A DNA stretch of 64,000 nucleotides, from the NCBI GenBank assembly GCA_964036295.1, contig OZ038466.1, forward strand, positions 6,876,501 through 6,940,500, written 5' to 3'. The DNA comes from Plumapathes pennacea (lineage: Eukaryota > Cnidaria > Anthozoa > Antipatharia > Myriopathidae). The notes beneath the pieces are model-generated. The model was not told the origin of the DNA, made no database searches, and was given only the letters and a program-made list of their open reading frames with translations. Of the stretch, positions 12,123 to 25,558 are shown piece after piece. Position 1 is the first letter of the stretch, and the number at the start of each line of letters is the position of its first letter. The position numbers were made by a program, and so were the translations under genes.

Positions 12123-12810
12123 AGGCCGATTTTTACTAGTGAAGTAAGCGGAGACGGAAAAGGAGACGGAGAAGGAGACGGAGACGTAAGACACTAGCGC
12201 GCTTGTGAAAGTTAGCGAACGGAGACGAAAGCGGAGAAGGAAGGAGATGCTATTTTTGGCGTACGGTCGCGCGGTCAGTGGGCTGGGGACGTGTTTTTAT
12301 CGGCCTCAACATCTTTGTAAACATGGAGGACGACGATGATAAACTACTCCTGTTTCTTTTCCTGTTCTTGAAGCGGCGGAGGCGGAGACGAGAACTGGCT
12401 TGTCAGAGACAACCAAAGAGATTTTGAATGAGGGAGATGTTTCTGAAGAGGAAAACCCATGGGCAGTTCGAAAACCTGATAAAAGAAATCAGGTTAAATG
12501 ACATTTGTTTCTGTTTGGTGGCAAGACGCGTTGGGCATGGGAACTAGTAGTATTTTAGCCTCGGGAGATGCCTTCTGATTGGTAGATTCGTTCCGTCTCC
12601 GTCTCCGCTTCCGTTCAATCGATTTTCACAGGAACGTAACCGAAGTAAGCGGAGACGGAGACGCAAGAAAAAGAAAACCTTCCGTTCTGCTTCCTTCACC
12701 GCTTCCTTCTCCGCTTCCGTCTCCGTTTGCTAATTTTCACACACGCGCAAGTGTCTTACGTCCCCGTCTCCTTCTCCGTCTCCGCTTACTTCACTAGTGA
12801 AAATCGGCCT
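12123..12810 (+). mobile_element. PIF/Harbinger-like deletion derivative
   Basis: Long inverted termini start AGGCCGATTTT and end with the complement AAAATCGGCCT. They continue through ACTAGTGAAGTAAGCGGAGA and GACGTAAGACACT on both sides, and TAA flanks both ends (12,120-12,122 and 12,811-12,813), a TWA-type duplication typical of PIF/Harbinger. Inside, an ATG at 12,323 opens a 34-residue frame MEDDDDKLLLFLFLF followed by KRRRRRRE, ending in TGA at 12,425-12,427. An acidic start, a leucine stretch and an arginine run resemble the N-terminus I associate with Harbinger transposases, so this looks like a truncated transposase start. No catalytic domain remains. Confidence 0.7.
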
Positions 12811-15665
12811 TAAAAAGATGCCAAAATGTCCATATTTTTCTCTTGCTTTTCTTTTTTTTTGTGAAGTGCATAAGCATAATTTTTGTCTTCAAAACTGCTG
12901 TATTTAGTCGCCGTCGGGTTCATCTTTGCAAAGTTTTGTAAAATATATTTTCTTGTCGTTTTCAAATTCGGGTGCACCAGTTTCTCCCGACTCGACGAGT
13001 AAACCGTGACTACCCTAATAGGTTTATTTGGAACACCTCAAGCTATTATCATTCTTTTTTGCTGATGCTGTTAGTTATATACCCTTCAGAACTCGAAAGT
13101 TCACACTGATTTTCTCGCACAGGAATTTCATTAAATTATTTTACAAGAATTTTGATCTGAATGTTTTCTTAGCTTTTCAATCCAGTTGTTTCGTGTTTTT
13201 TTTATATATATATTTTTGAAGGGTATATCTTTACCTGGTACGACCTGAAAATTAACTTGCGAAATTTAAATGGCTTCGCGTATTCAAGTAGGAACAATTT
13301 ACGCTGCAAATTTGCTCGGAAGCCAAACAACAGTTTTTTGTGTTCTCTGATTCATTTGCACCACAGTTTTAGTAGCCTGACTAAATTATTTCTGAAGTTT
13401 GTCCAGGTCGTGGCTTTTTTTTTTTTTTCGAATTTTCAGGCGTGCCAGAGTTTAGGTTTATGCACGCATTTCTGTTTAGTTTGTGGTTTTGCTAAGTTGG
13501 GATGGTTGGAAGAGAATCGCGCGCTGTTTTGGAAAGTTGTTTGATTCCGTCGCACAATTTTTCATCTGGCTTCAGTTGTCGAGTATCGCGATGTCATGTA
13601 TTATTCTTCAACGTTAAATTTAGTTTATGACTCCGTGTTTGAATTAACTACACGAAGCTGACGCGCCCAACTTCGTCGCCAAGAATTCCCAGTTCTTGTT
13701 AGCTTTTATCATTTTCAAATCCACTTGAAATGTTTTACAGAATTTATCTGTGATATTGTATTCGATTTTTGTTGCAAAAACTAATTTATTCACTTTTCTG
13801 TTGGACAATTTCAAATCGATTTTACTTGCGAAAACTAATTTATTCATTGTCATTTGCGAGCAGTGCGCATTTCTCTTCCTCCATCCTAGTTTATCAGACG
13901 ATGCCTTCGGCTAAGCACCTACTTGTAGTCTTCTTTCGATTATGGACACTGTTCACTGATGTGCTTAATAAAGACGTCTGAGTGTCTCTTTATAGGTGCG
14001 TCACATTTAAAAGTTATCTCATGCCTCAAATATATTTTGCTTTCACTGTCGAGGGAAATAAATTGACTGTTTCCATTTTCGGTAGAGAGTTGGTGAATCA
14101 GAACCGCGGGGATTGAACAGCAATTCCCCACTAAATTTTATTGAGGCATGATGTAACTTTATATGTGATGCATTGGATGCATCACTTCATATGTACACCG
14201 TCCATTTGGCGCGCGCTTTTTAAACTTTACATGGCAGGGATTGTTGCACGGAGCAACTGATGCAGGCAATCGGTGTCTGTTTTCTTTCGCGAAGGCTCTA
14301 AAAGCGTAGTCGGTGTATTTTGAAATGTTTGTAGCCTTTAGCTTTTTAGTGAAGGACTTCTAGTTTGATGCTCGAAGACTTGATATAATGTACATGAATA
14401 TAATATGCAGTATAACCTGCAAAACTTGTTTTATAATTAAAGATGACATAAGACCATAATGCTTTTCAAATTTTATTGACGTCACATTCAGAGTGTATAT
14501 AAGTAAATTTTCCGGTAGGGGTGGTTGGTAGGGGTTAGGGGATGGCTACAACTATGGTCAAATTTTTTTGCTTACGTAAATGAGGTTAATGATCGGACTT
14601 TGAAACAGCAAGAGTAATAGAGTTGTACCAGTTGTACCAGTTGTTCTGTAACACTGTTATACAACTACTATTACTATTTCAAAGTCCATACGACATCCTA
14701 GTAGTAAGCAAAGTAAACTGAAGGAGAGGCTCTGAGAAACGGAAAGCTTAAATGCGAAGAAAAAAACATTTTTGCATTACATCCGTTCATAAAAGTTCGG
14801 CGCCTGAAGTTGGCAAAAGTCTTCAGCCAAATCAAGAATATTGGAGACGTTTCTCAGAGCCTCCCATTCTAAATAGTTTTTGAAATAAGGAGGGAAAGTA
14901 TTCCTTTGCTTCTAATAAACACGTGCAATATGAGATATGGTTGTTGAATCACTAGAAAATCATAAAGGTAGAATAGAAGTTTTAGCTTCCTATCAAATTG
15001 TTCAAATGGCTGCTATTTGGCCAGCAAACCCGAAGTCAGAATGTAAAGAAAATCTGTGCAATTAGCAAAACAACGTTGCAATTGACCATCGCAAAGTTCC
15101 ATTTGAAATTTGCGAATAACCAATTAAGCAAGATTCCTATCTTGAACGCAAAGTCCCATTTGAAAATTTGCCGAGATAAAAATTTCCCTAGTTTTCTCGT
15201 TCCTATTTCAGGATCGCAAAAATCCATTTGAAATTTGCGATTAAATCTTCAGTGATTCGAAAGAAACAACCATATCCAATTACATGCACAAATCAAGCAT
15301 ACTAAAATGACTGCAATGCAGTTGAGGCGAAATTGGACACGATAAAGAAACCGCGGGAGAAACCGTTTCGATAAGAAACAGATGAATGCTTTGTATTCGT
15401 CCCAAGAGAAAATTGCACGAGAAACCGTTTCGTAAGAAAAGAAAACACTCCGTTCGCTCAGCTTGCATTTAAATATGAAACAAGACTGGGATTGCCAGTG
15501 AGCTCGTTGGGTGGGGTCGAGACCAGATGAAACTAAAATGGAAAGAAGTAGGGACAAGAGCGAAACTCGCAAAAGAGACTTTCAGTTTCTCACCAGAAAA
15601 ATATCACACAGTATAGAGAACTTTACTTTTGACACCTTACTCAAAGGAAACTTATTACTATAGAT
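12811..15665. other. Intergenic with hairpins and short repeats
   Basis: No gene supported. An inverted repeat at 14,595-14,687 has the arms GGACTTTGAAA and TTTCAAAGTCC plus an inner TAATAG/CTATTA pairing. Another at 14,723-14,865 has GGAGAGGCTCTGAGAAACG pairing with CGTTTCTCAGAGCCTCC. The motif CCATTTGAAATTTGCGA recurs at about 15,100, 15,152 and 15,222. AGAAACCGTTTCG occurs twice at 15,355-15,435. A minus-strand 107-codon frame at 15,249-15,572 is unrecognised. Confidence 0.5.
14595..14687. repeat. Inverted repeat (hairpin)
   Basis: The outer arms GGACTTTGAAA and TTTCAAAGTCC pair exactly. Inner parts (AGTAATAGAGTTGTA against TACAACTACTATTACT) also pair with small interruptions, giving a roughly 93-bp fold-back with an internal GTTGTACCA duplication. 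Likely a small MITE. Confidence 0.55.
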
Positions 15666-17337
15666 TGCTAAAAGTTTACAAAAACTATGCAAAAACCGTC
15701 GGCATAGTCCCAGGAACGTTTCCTGAAAATTTCATGCGATTCTGAGATGGTCGAAAAATCTTGGAATTTTGACAAAATACTAAGGCTATAGCACAGGGTT
15801 TTTTTGCCGATTTTGGCCAAAAATTGAAAACTCTTGAAACTTTCAGGAAACCTTCCTTGGACTATAACAAGACTTTTTGCAATACATTTGCAATACATTT
15901 GCAGATATAGCAGCTTAACTCGAAAGGTGTGATAAATTAATTAGTGCATGATTTGCTGTAATTTCTCACGACGCGCGCACTAAAAGTTTACAAAAACTAT
16001 GCAAACTTTGTCGGCATAGTCCCAGGAACGTTCCCTGAAAGTTTCATGCAATTCTGAGATGGTGGAAAAATCTTGGAATTTTGACAAAATACTAAGGCTA
16101 TAGCACAGGGTTTTTTGCCGATTTTGGCCAAAAATTGAAAACTCTTGAAACTTTCAAGAAACCTTCCTTGGACTATAACAAGACTTTTTGCAATACATTT
16201 GCTTTATCTATCATCATCCGTTGCCGAGATATAGCAGCTTAACTCGGAAGGTGTGATGAATTAATTACTGCATGATTTGCTGTAATTTGCTGTAATTTCT
16301 CACCACGCGCGCTCTAAAAGTTTAGAAAAATTATGCAAACTTTGTCGGCATAGTCCCAGGAACGTTTCCTGAAAGTTTCATGCAATTCTGAGATGGTCGA
16401 AAAATCTTGGAAATTTGACAAAATACTAAGGCTATAGCACAGGGTTTTTTGCCGATTTTGGCCAAAAATTGAAAACTCTTGAAACTTTCAGGAAACCTTC
16501 CTTGGACTATAACAAGACTTTTTGCAATACATTTGCTTTATCTATCATCATCCGTTGCCGAGATATAGCAGCTTAACTCGGAAGGTGTGATGAATTAATT
16601 ACTGCATGATTTGCTGTAATTTCTCACCACGCGCGCTCTAAAAGTTTACAAAAATTATGCAAACTTTGTCGGCATAGTCCCAGCAACGTTTCCTGATAGT
16701 TTCATGCAATTCTGAGATGGTCGAAATATCTTGGATTTTTGACAAAATACTAAGGCTATAGCACAGGGTTTTTTGCCGATTTTGGCCAAAAATTGAAAAC
16801 TCTTGAAACTTTCAGGAAACCTTCCATGAACTATAACAAGACTTTTTGTAATACATTTGCGTTATTCATCTTCATCCGTTGCCGAGATATAGCAGCTTAA
16901 CTCGAAAGGTGTGATAAATTAATTAGTGCGTGATTTGCTGTAATTTGCTGTAATTTCTCACGACGCGTGCTAAAAGTTTACAAAAACTATGCAAACTTTG
17001 TCGGCATAGTCCCAGGAACGTTTCCTGAAAGTTTCATGCAATTCTGAGATGGTCGAAAAATCTTGGAATTTTGGAAAAATACTAAGGCTATAGCACAGGG
17101 TTTTTTTGCCGATTTTGGCCAAAAATTGAAAACTCTTGAAACTTTCAGGAAACCTTCCTTGGACTATAACAAGACTTTTTGCAATACATTTGCTTGATTT
17201 ATCTTCATCCGTTGCCGAGATATAGCAGCTTAACTCGAAAGGTGTGATGAATTAATTAGTGCGTGATTTGCTGTAATTTGCTGTAATTTCTCACGGCGCG
17301 CGCGCTAAAAGTTTACAAAAACTATGCAAACTTTGTC

Positions 17338-20300
17338 GGCATAGTCCTAGGAACGTTTCCTGAAAGTTTCATGCAATTCTGAGATGGTCGAAAAATCTTG
17401 GAATTTTGGCAAAATACTAAGGCTATAGCACAGGGTTTTTTGCCGATTTTGGCCAAAAATTGAAAACTCTTGAAACTTTCAGGAAACCTTCCTTGGACTA
17501 TAACAAGACTTTTTGCAATACATTTGCAATACATTTGCAGATATAGCAGCTTAACTCGAAAGGTGTGATAAATTAATTAGTGCATGATTTGCTGTAATTT
17601 CTCACGACGCGCGCGCTAAAAGTTTACAAAAACTATGCAAACTTTGTCGGCATAGTCCCAGGAACGTTCCCTGAAAGTTTCATGCAATTCTGAGATGGTG
17701 GAAAAATCTTGGAATTTTGACAAAATACTAAGGCTATAGCACAGGGTTTTTTGCCGATTTTGGCCAAAAATTGAAAACTCTTGAAACTTTCAAGAAACCT
17801 TCCTTGGACTATAACAAGACTTTTTGCAATACATTTGCTTTATCTATCATCATCCGTTGCCGAGATATAGCAGCTTAACTCGGAAGGTGTGATGAAGTAA
17901 TTAGTGCATGATTTGCTGTAATTTGCTGTAATTTCTCACCACGCGCACTCTAAAAGTTTAGAAAAATTATGCAAACTTTGTCGGCATAGTCCCAGGAACG
18001 TTTCCTGAAAGTTTCATGCAATTCTGAGATGGTCGAAAAATCTTGGAAATTTGGCACAATACTAAAACTATAGCACAGGGTTTTTTGCCGATTTTGGCCA
18101 AAAATTGAAAACTCTTGAAACTTTCAGGAAACCTTCCTTGGACTATAACAAGACTTTTTGCAATACATTTGCTTTATCTATCTTCATCCGTTGCCGAGAT
18201 ATAGCAGCTTAACTCGAAAGGTGTGATGAATTAATTACTGCATGATTTCCTGTAATTTGCTGTAACTTCTCACCACGCGTGCTAAAAGTTTACAAAAACT
18301 ATGCAAATTTTGTCGGCATAGTCCCAGGAACGTTTCCTGAAAGTTTCATGCAATTCTGAGATGGTCGAAAAATCTTGGAATTTTGGCAAAATACTAAGGC
18401 TATAGCACAGGGTTTTTTGCCGATTTTGGCCAAAATTTGAAAACTCTTGAAACTTTCAGGAAACCTTCCTTGGACTATAACAAGACTTTTTGCAATACAT
18501 TTGCTTTATCTATCTTCATCCGTTGCCGAGATATAGCAGCTTAACTCGAAAGTTGTGATGAATTAATTAGTGCATGATTTGCTGTAATTTGCTGTAATTT
18601 CTCACCACGCGTGCTAAAAGTTTAAAAAAACTATGCAAACTTTGTCGGCATAGTCCCAGGAACGTTTCCTGAAAGTTTCATGCAATTCTGAGATGGTGGA
18701 AAAATCTTGGAATTTTGGCAAAATACTAAGGCTATAGCACAAAGTTTTTTGCCGATTTTGGCCAAAATTTGAAAACTCTTGAAACTTTCAGGAAACCTTC
18801 CTTGGACTATAACAAGACTTTTTGCAATACATTTGCAATACATTTGCAGATATAGCAGCTTAACTCGAAAGGTGTGATAAATTAAACAGTGCATGATTTG
18901 CTGTAATTTCTCACGACGCGCGCGCTAAAAGTTTACAAAAACTATGCAATCTTTGTCGGCATAGTCCCAGGAACGTTCCCTGAAAGTTTCATGCAATTCT
19001 GAGATGGTGGAAAAATCTTGGAATTTTGACAAAATACTAAGGCTATAGCACAGGGTTTTTTGCCGATTTTGGCCAAAAATTGAAAACTCTTGAAACTTTC
19101 AAGAAACCTTCCTTGGACTATAACAAGACTTTTTGCAATACATTTGCTTTATCTATCATCATCCGTTGCCGAGATATAGCAGCTTAACTCGGAAAGTGTG
19201 ATGAATTAATTACTGCATGATTTGCTGTAATTTCCTGTAATTTCTCACCACGCGCGCTCTAAAAGTTTACAAAAATTATGCAAACTTTGTCGGCATAGTC
19301 CCAGGAACGTTTCCTGAAAGTTTCATGCAATTCTGAGATGGTCGAAAAATCTTGGAAATTTGGCAAAATACTAAGGCTTTAGCGCAGGGTTTTTTGCCGA
19401 TTTTGGCCAAAAATTGAAAACTCTTGAAACTTTCAGGAAACCTTCCTTGGACTATAACAAGACTTTTTGCAATACATTTGCTTTATCTATTATCATCCGT
19501 TGCCGAGATATAGCAGCTTAACTCGAAAGGTGTGATGAATTAATTAGTGCATGATTTGCTGTAATTTGCTGTAATTTCTCACGACGCGTGCTAAAAGTTT
19601 ACAAAAATTATGCAACCTTTGTCGGCATAGTCCCAGGAACGTTTCCTGAAAGTTTCATGCATATCTGAGATGGTGGAAAAATCTTGGAATTTTGGCAAAA
19701 TACTAAGGCTATAGCACAGGGTTTTTTGCCGATTTTGGCCAAAAATTGAAAACTCTTGAAACTTTCAGGAAACCTTCCTTGGACTATAACAAGACTTTTT
19801 GCAATACATTTGCTTTATCTATTATCATCCGTTGCCGAGATATAGCAGCTTAACTCGAAAGGTGTGATGAATTAATTAGTTCATGATTTGCTGTAATTTG
19901 CTGTAATTTCTCACGACGCGTGCTAAAAGTTTACAAAAATTATGCAAACTTTGTCGGCATAGTCCCAGGAACGTTTCCTGAAAGTTTCATGCAATTCTGA
20001 GATGGTGGAAAAATCTTGGAATTTTGGCAAAATACTAAGGCTATAGCACAGGGTTTTTTGCCGATTTTGGCCAAAAATTGAAAACTCTTGAAACTTTCAG
20101 GAAACCTTCCTTGGACTATAACAAGACTTTTTGCAATACATTTGCAATACATTTGCAGATATAGCAGCTTAACTCGAAAGGTGTGATAAATTAATTAGTG
20201 CATGATTTGCTGTAATTTCTCACGACGCGCGCGCTAAAAGTTTACAAAAACTATGCAATCTTTGTCGGCATAGTCCCAGGAACGTTCCCTGAAAGTTTCA

Positions 20301-22564
20301 TGCAATTCTGAGATGGTGGAAAAATCTTGGAATTTTGACAAAATACTAAGGCTATAGCACAGGGTTTTTTGCCGATTTTGGCCAAAAATTGAAAACTCTT
20401 CAAACTTTCAGGAAACCTTCCTTGGACTATAACAAGACTTTTTGCAATACATTTGCTTTATCTATCATCATCCGTTGCCGAGATATAGCAGCTTAACTCG
20501 GAAGGTGTGATGAATTAATTACTGCATGATTTGCTGTAATTTCCTGTAATTTCTCACCACGCGCGCTCTAAAAGTTTACAAAAATTATGCAAACTTTGTC
20601 GGCATAGTCCCAGGAACGTTTCCTGAAAGTTTCATGCAATTCTGAGATGGTCGAAAAATCTTGGAAATTTGGCAAAATACTAAGGCTATAGCGCAGGGTT
20701 TTTTGCCGATTTTGGCCAAAAATTGAAAACTCTTGAAACTTTCAGGAAACCTTCCTTGGACTATAACAAGACTTTTTGCAATACATTTGCTTTATCTATT
20801 ATCATCCGTTGCCGAGATATAGCAGCTTAACTCGAAAGGTGTGATGAATTAATTAGTGCATGATTTGCTGTAATTTGCTGTAATTTCTCACGACGCGTGC
20901 TAAAAGTTTACAAAAATTATGCAACCTTTGTCGGCATAGTCCCAGGAACGTTTCCTGAAAGTTTCATGCATATCTGAGATGGTGGAAAAATCTTGGAATT
21001 TTGGCAAAATACTAAGGCTATAGCACAGGGTTTTTTGCCGATTTTGGCCAAAAATTGAAAACTCTTGAAACTTTCAGGAAACCTTCCTTGGACTATAACA
21101 AGACTTTTTGCAATACACTTGCTTTATCTATTATCATCCGTTGCCGAGATATAGCAGCTTAACTCGAAAGGTGTGATGAATTAATTACTGCATGATTTGC
21201 TGTAATTTGCTGTAATTTCTCACGACGCGTGCTAAAAGTTTACAAAAATTATGCAACCTTTGTCGGCATAGTCCCAGGAACGTTCCCTGAAAGTTTCATG
21301 CAATTCTGAGATGGTGGAAAAATCTTGGAATTTTGGCAAAATACTAAGGCTATAGCATAGGGTTTTTTGCCGATTTTGGCCAAAAATTGAAAACTCTTCA
21401 AACTTTCAGGAAACCTTCCTTGGACTATAACAAGACTTTTTGCAATACATTTGCAATACATTTGCAGATATAGCAGCTTAACTCGAAAGGTGTGATAAAT
21501 TAATTAGTGCATGATTTGCTGTAATTTCTCACGACGCGCGCGCTAAAAGTTTACAAAAACTATGCAATCTTTGTCGGCATAGTCCCAGGAACGTTCCCTG
21601 AAAGTTTCATGCAATTCTGAGATGGTGGAAAAATCTTGGAATTTTGACAAAATACTAAGGCTATAGCACAAAGTTTTTTGCCGATTTTGGCCAAAAATTG
21701 AAAACTCTTGAAACTTTCAGGAAACCTTCCTTGGACTATAACAAGACTTTTTGCAATACATTTGCTTTATCTATCATCATCCGTTGCCGAGATATAGCAG
21801 CTTAACTCGGAAGGTGTGATGAATTAATTACTGCATGATTTGCTGTAATTTGCTGTAATTTCTCACCACGCGCACTCTAAAAGTTTAGAAAAATTATGCA
21901 AACTTTGTCGGCATAGTCCCAGGAACGTTTCCTGAAAGTTTCATGCAATTCTGAGATGGTCGAAAAATCTTGGAAATTTGGCACAATACTAAAACTATAG
22001 CACAGGGTTTTTTGCCGATTTTGGCAAAATTGAAAACTCTTGAAACTTTCAGGAAACCTTCCTAGGACTATAACAAGACTTTTTGCAATACATTTGTTTT
22101 ATCTATCTTCATCCGTTGCCGAGATATAGCAGCTTAACTCGAAAGGTGTGATGAATTAATTACTGCATGATTTGCTGTAATTTGCTGTAACTTCTCACGA
22201 CGCGTGCTAAAAGTTTACAAAAACTATGCAAATTTTGTCGGCATAGTCCCAGGAACGTTTCCTGAAAGTTTCATGCAATTCTGAGATGGTCGAAAAATCT
22301 TGGAATTTTGGCAAAATACTAAGGCTATAGCACAGGGTTTTTTGCCGATTTTGGCCAAAAATTGAAAACTCTTCAAACTTTCAGGAAACTTTCCTTGGAC
22401 TATAACAAGACTTTTTGCAATACATTTGCTTTATCTATCTTCATCCGTTGCCGAGATATAGCAGCTTAACTCGAAAGGTGTGATAAATTAGTTAGTGCAT
22501 GATTTGCTGTAATTTCTCACGACGCGCGCGCTAAAAGTTTACAAAAATTATGCAAACTTTGTCG
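17338..22564 (+). repeat. Higher-order repeat block A, 4-monomer unit of 1,309 bp
   Basis: Marker spacings repeat as 311, 334, 332, 332 from 17,338, 18,647 and 19,956, each unit exactly 1,309 bp. A fourth unit starts at 21,265 and decays to 311, 334, 330, 324. Diagnostic variants recur at the same place in each unit, for instance the short monomer with GCAATACATTTGCAATACAT. This indicates amplification in four-monomer steps. Confidence 0.9.
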
Positions 22565-25558
22565 GCATAGTCCCAGGAACGTTTCCTGAAAGTTTCATGC
22601 AATTCTGAGATGGTCGAAAAATCTTGGAAATTTGACAAAATACTAAGGCTATAGCACAGGGTTTTTTGCCGATTTTGGCCAAAAATTGAAAACTCTTGAA
22701 ACTTTCAGGAAACCTTCCTTGGACTATAACAAGACTTTTTGCAATACATTTGCTTTATCTATCATCATCCGTTGCCGAGATATAGCAGCTTAACTCGGAA
22801 GGTGTGATGAATTAATTACTGCATGATTTGCTTTAACTTGCTGTAATTTCTCACCACGCGCGCGCTAAAAGTTTACAAAAATTATGCAAACTTTGTCGGC
22901 ATAGTCCCAGGAACGTTTCCTGAAAGTTTCATGCAATTCTGAGATGGTGGAAAAATCTTGGAATTTTGACAAAATACTAAGGCTATAGCACAGGGTTTTT
23001 TGCCGATTTTGGCCAAAAATTGAAAACTCTTGAAACTTTCAGGAAACCTTCCTTGGACTATAACAAGACTTTTTGCAATACATTTGCTTTATCTATCATC
23101 ATCCGTTGCCGAGATCTCGCAGCTTAACTCGGAAGGTGTGATGAAATAATTAGTGCATGATTTGCTGTAATTTGCTGTAATTTCTCACCACGGGCGCGCT
23201 AAAAGTTTACAAAAACTATGCAACCTTTGTCGGCATAGTCCCAGGAACGTTTCCTGAAAGTTTCATGCAATTCTGAGATGGTGGAAAAATCTTGGAATTT
23301 TGGCAAAATACTAAGGCTATAGCACAGGGTTTTTTGCCGATTTTGGCCAAAAATTGAAAACTCTTGAAACTTTCAGGAAAACTTCCTTGAACTTTAACAA
23401 GACTTTTTACAATACATTTGCGTTATTTATCTTCATCCGTTGCCGAGATATAGCAGCTTAACTCGAAAGGTGTGATAAGTTAATTAGTGCGTGATTTGCT
23501 GTAATTTGCTGTAATTTCTCACGGCGCGCGCGCTAAAAGTTTACAAAAACTATGCAAACTTTGTCGGCATAGTCCCAGGAACGTTTCCTGAAAGTTTCAT
23601 GCAATTCTGAGATGGTCGAAAAATCTTGGAAATTTGGCAAAATACTAAGGCTATAGCACAGGGTTTTTTGCCGATTTTGGCCAAAAATTAAAAACTCTTG
23701 AAACTTTCAGGAAACCTTCCTTGGACTATAACAAGACTTTTTGCAATACATTTGCTTTATCTATCATCATCCGTTGCCGAGATATAGCAGCTTAACTCGG
23801 AAGGTGTGATGATTTAATTAGTGCATGATTTGCTGTAATTTCTCACCACGCGCGCTCTAAAAGTTTACAAAAATTATGCAAACTTTGTCGGCATAGTCCC
23901 AGGAACGTTTCCTGATAGTTTCATGCAATTCTGAGATGGTCGAAAAATCTTGGAATTTTGACAAAATACTAAGGCTATAGCACAGGGTTTTTTGCCGATT
24001 TTCGCCAAAAATTGAAAACTCTTGAAACTTTCAGGAAACCTTCCTTGAACTATAACAAGACTTTTTGTAATACATTTGCGTTATTCATCTTCATCCGTTG
24101 CCGAGATATAGCAGCTTAACTCGAAAGGTGTGATAAATTAAATAGTGCGTGATTTGCTGTAATTTGCTGTAATTTCTCACGGCGCGCGCGCTAAAAGTTT
24201 ACAAAAACTATGCAAACTTTGTCGGCATAGTCCCAGGAACGTTTCCTGAAAGTTTCATGCAATTCTGAGATGGTCGAAAAATCTTGGAATTTTGGCAAAA
24301 TACTAAGGCTATAGCACAGGGTTTTTTGCCGATTTTGGCCAAAAATTGAAAACTCTTGAAACTTTCAGGAAACCTTCCTTGGACTATAACAAGACTTTTT
24401 GCAATACATTTGCTTTATCTATCTTCATCCGTTGCCGAGATATAGAAGCTTAACTCGAAAAGTGTGATGAATTAATTAGTGCGTGATTTGCTGTAATTTG
24501 CTGTAATTTCTCGCCACGCGCGCTCTAAAAGTTTACAAAAACTATGCAAACTTTGTCGGCATAGTCCCAGGAACGTTTCCTGAAAGTTTCATGCAATTCT
24601 GAGATGGTCGAAAAATCTTGGAATTTTGACAAAATACTAAGGCTATAGCACAGGGTTTTTTGCCGATTTTGGCCAAAAATTGAAAACTCTTGAAACTTTC
24701 AGGAAACTTTCCTTGGACTATAACAAGACTTTTTGCAATACATTTGCTTTATCTATCATCATCCGTTGCCGAGATCTCGCAGCTTAACTCGGAAGGTGTG
24801 ATGAAGTAATTATTGTATGATTTGCTGTAATTTGCTGTAATTTCTCACCACGCGCGCGCTAAAAGTTTACAAAAACTATGCAACCTTTGTCGGCATAGTC
24901 CCAAGAACGTTTCCTGAAAGTTTCATGCAATTCTGAGATGGTGGAAAAATCTTGGAATTTTGGCAAAATACTAAGGCTATAGCACAGGGTTTTTTTGCCG
25001 ATTTTGGCCAAAAATTGAAAACTCTTCAAACTTTCAGGAAAACTTCCTTGAACTATAACAAGACTTTTTGCAATACATTTGCTTGATTTATCTTCATCCG
25101 TTGCCGAGATATAGGAGCTTAACTCGAAAGGTGTGATAATATAATTAGTGCGTGATTTGCTGTAATTTGCTGTAATTTCTCACGGCGCGCGCGCTAAAAG
25201 TTTACAAAAACTATGCAAACTTTGTCGGCATAGTCCTAGGAACGTTTCCTTAAAGTTTCATGCAATTCTGAGATGGTCGAAAAATCTTGGATTTTTGGCA
25301 AAATACTAAGGCTATAGCACAGGGTTTTTTGCCGATTTTGGCCAAAAATTGAAAACTCTTGAAACTTTCAGGAAACCTTCCTTGGACTATAAAAGGACTT
25401 TTTGCAATACATTTGCTTTATCTATCTTCATCCGTTGCCGAGATATAGCAGCTTAACTCGAAAGGTGTGATGAATCAATTAGTGCATGATTTGCTGTAAT
25501 TTGCTGTAATTTCTCACCACGCGTGCTAAAAGTTTAAAAAAACTATGCAAACTTTGTC

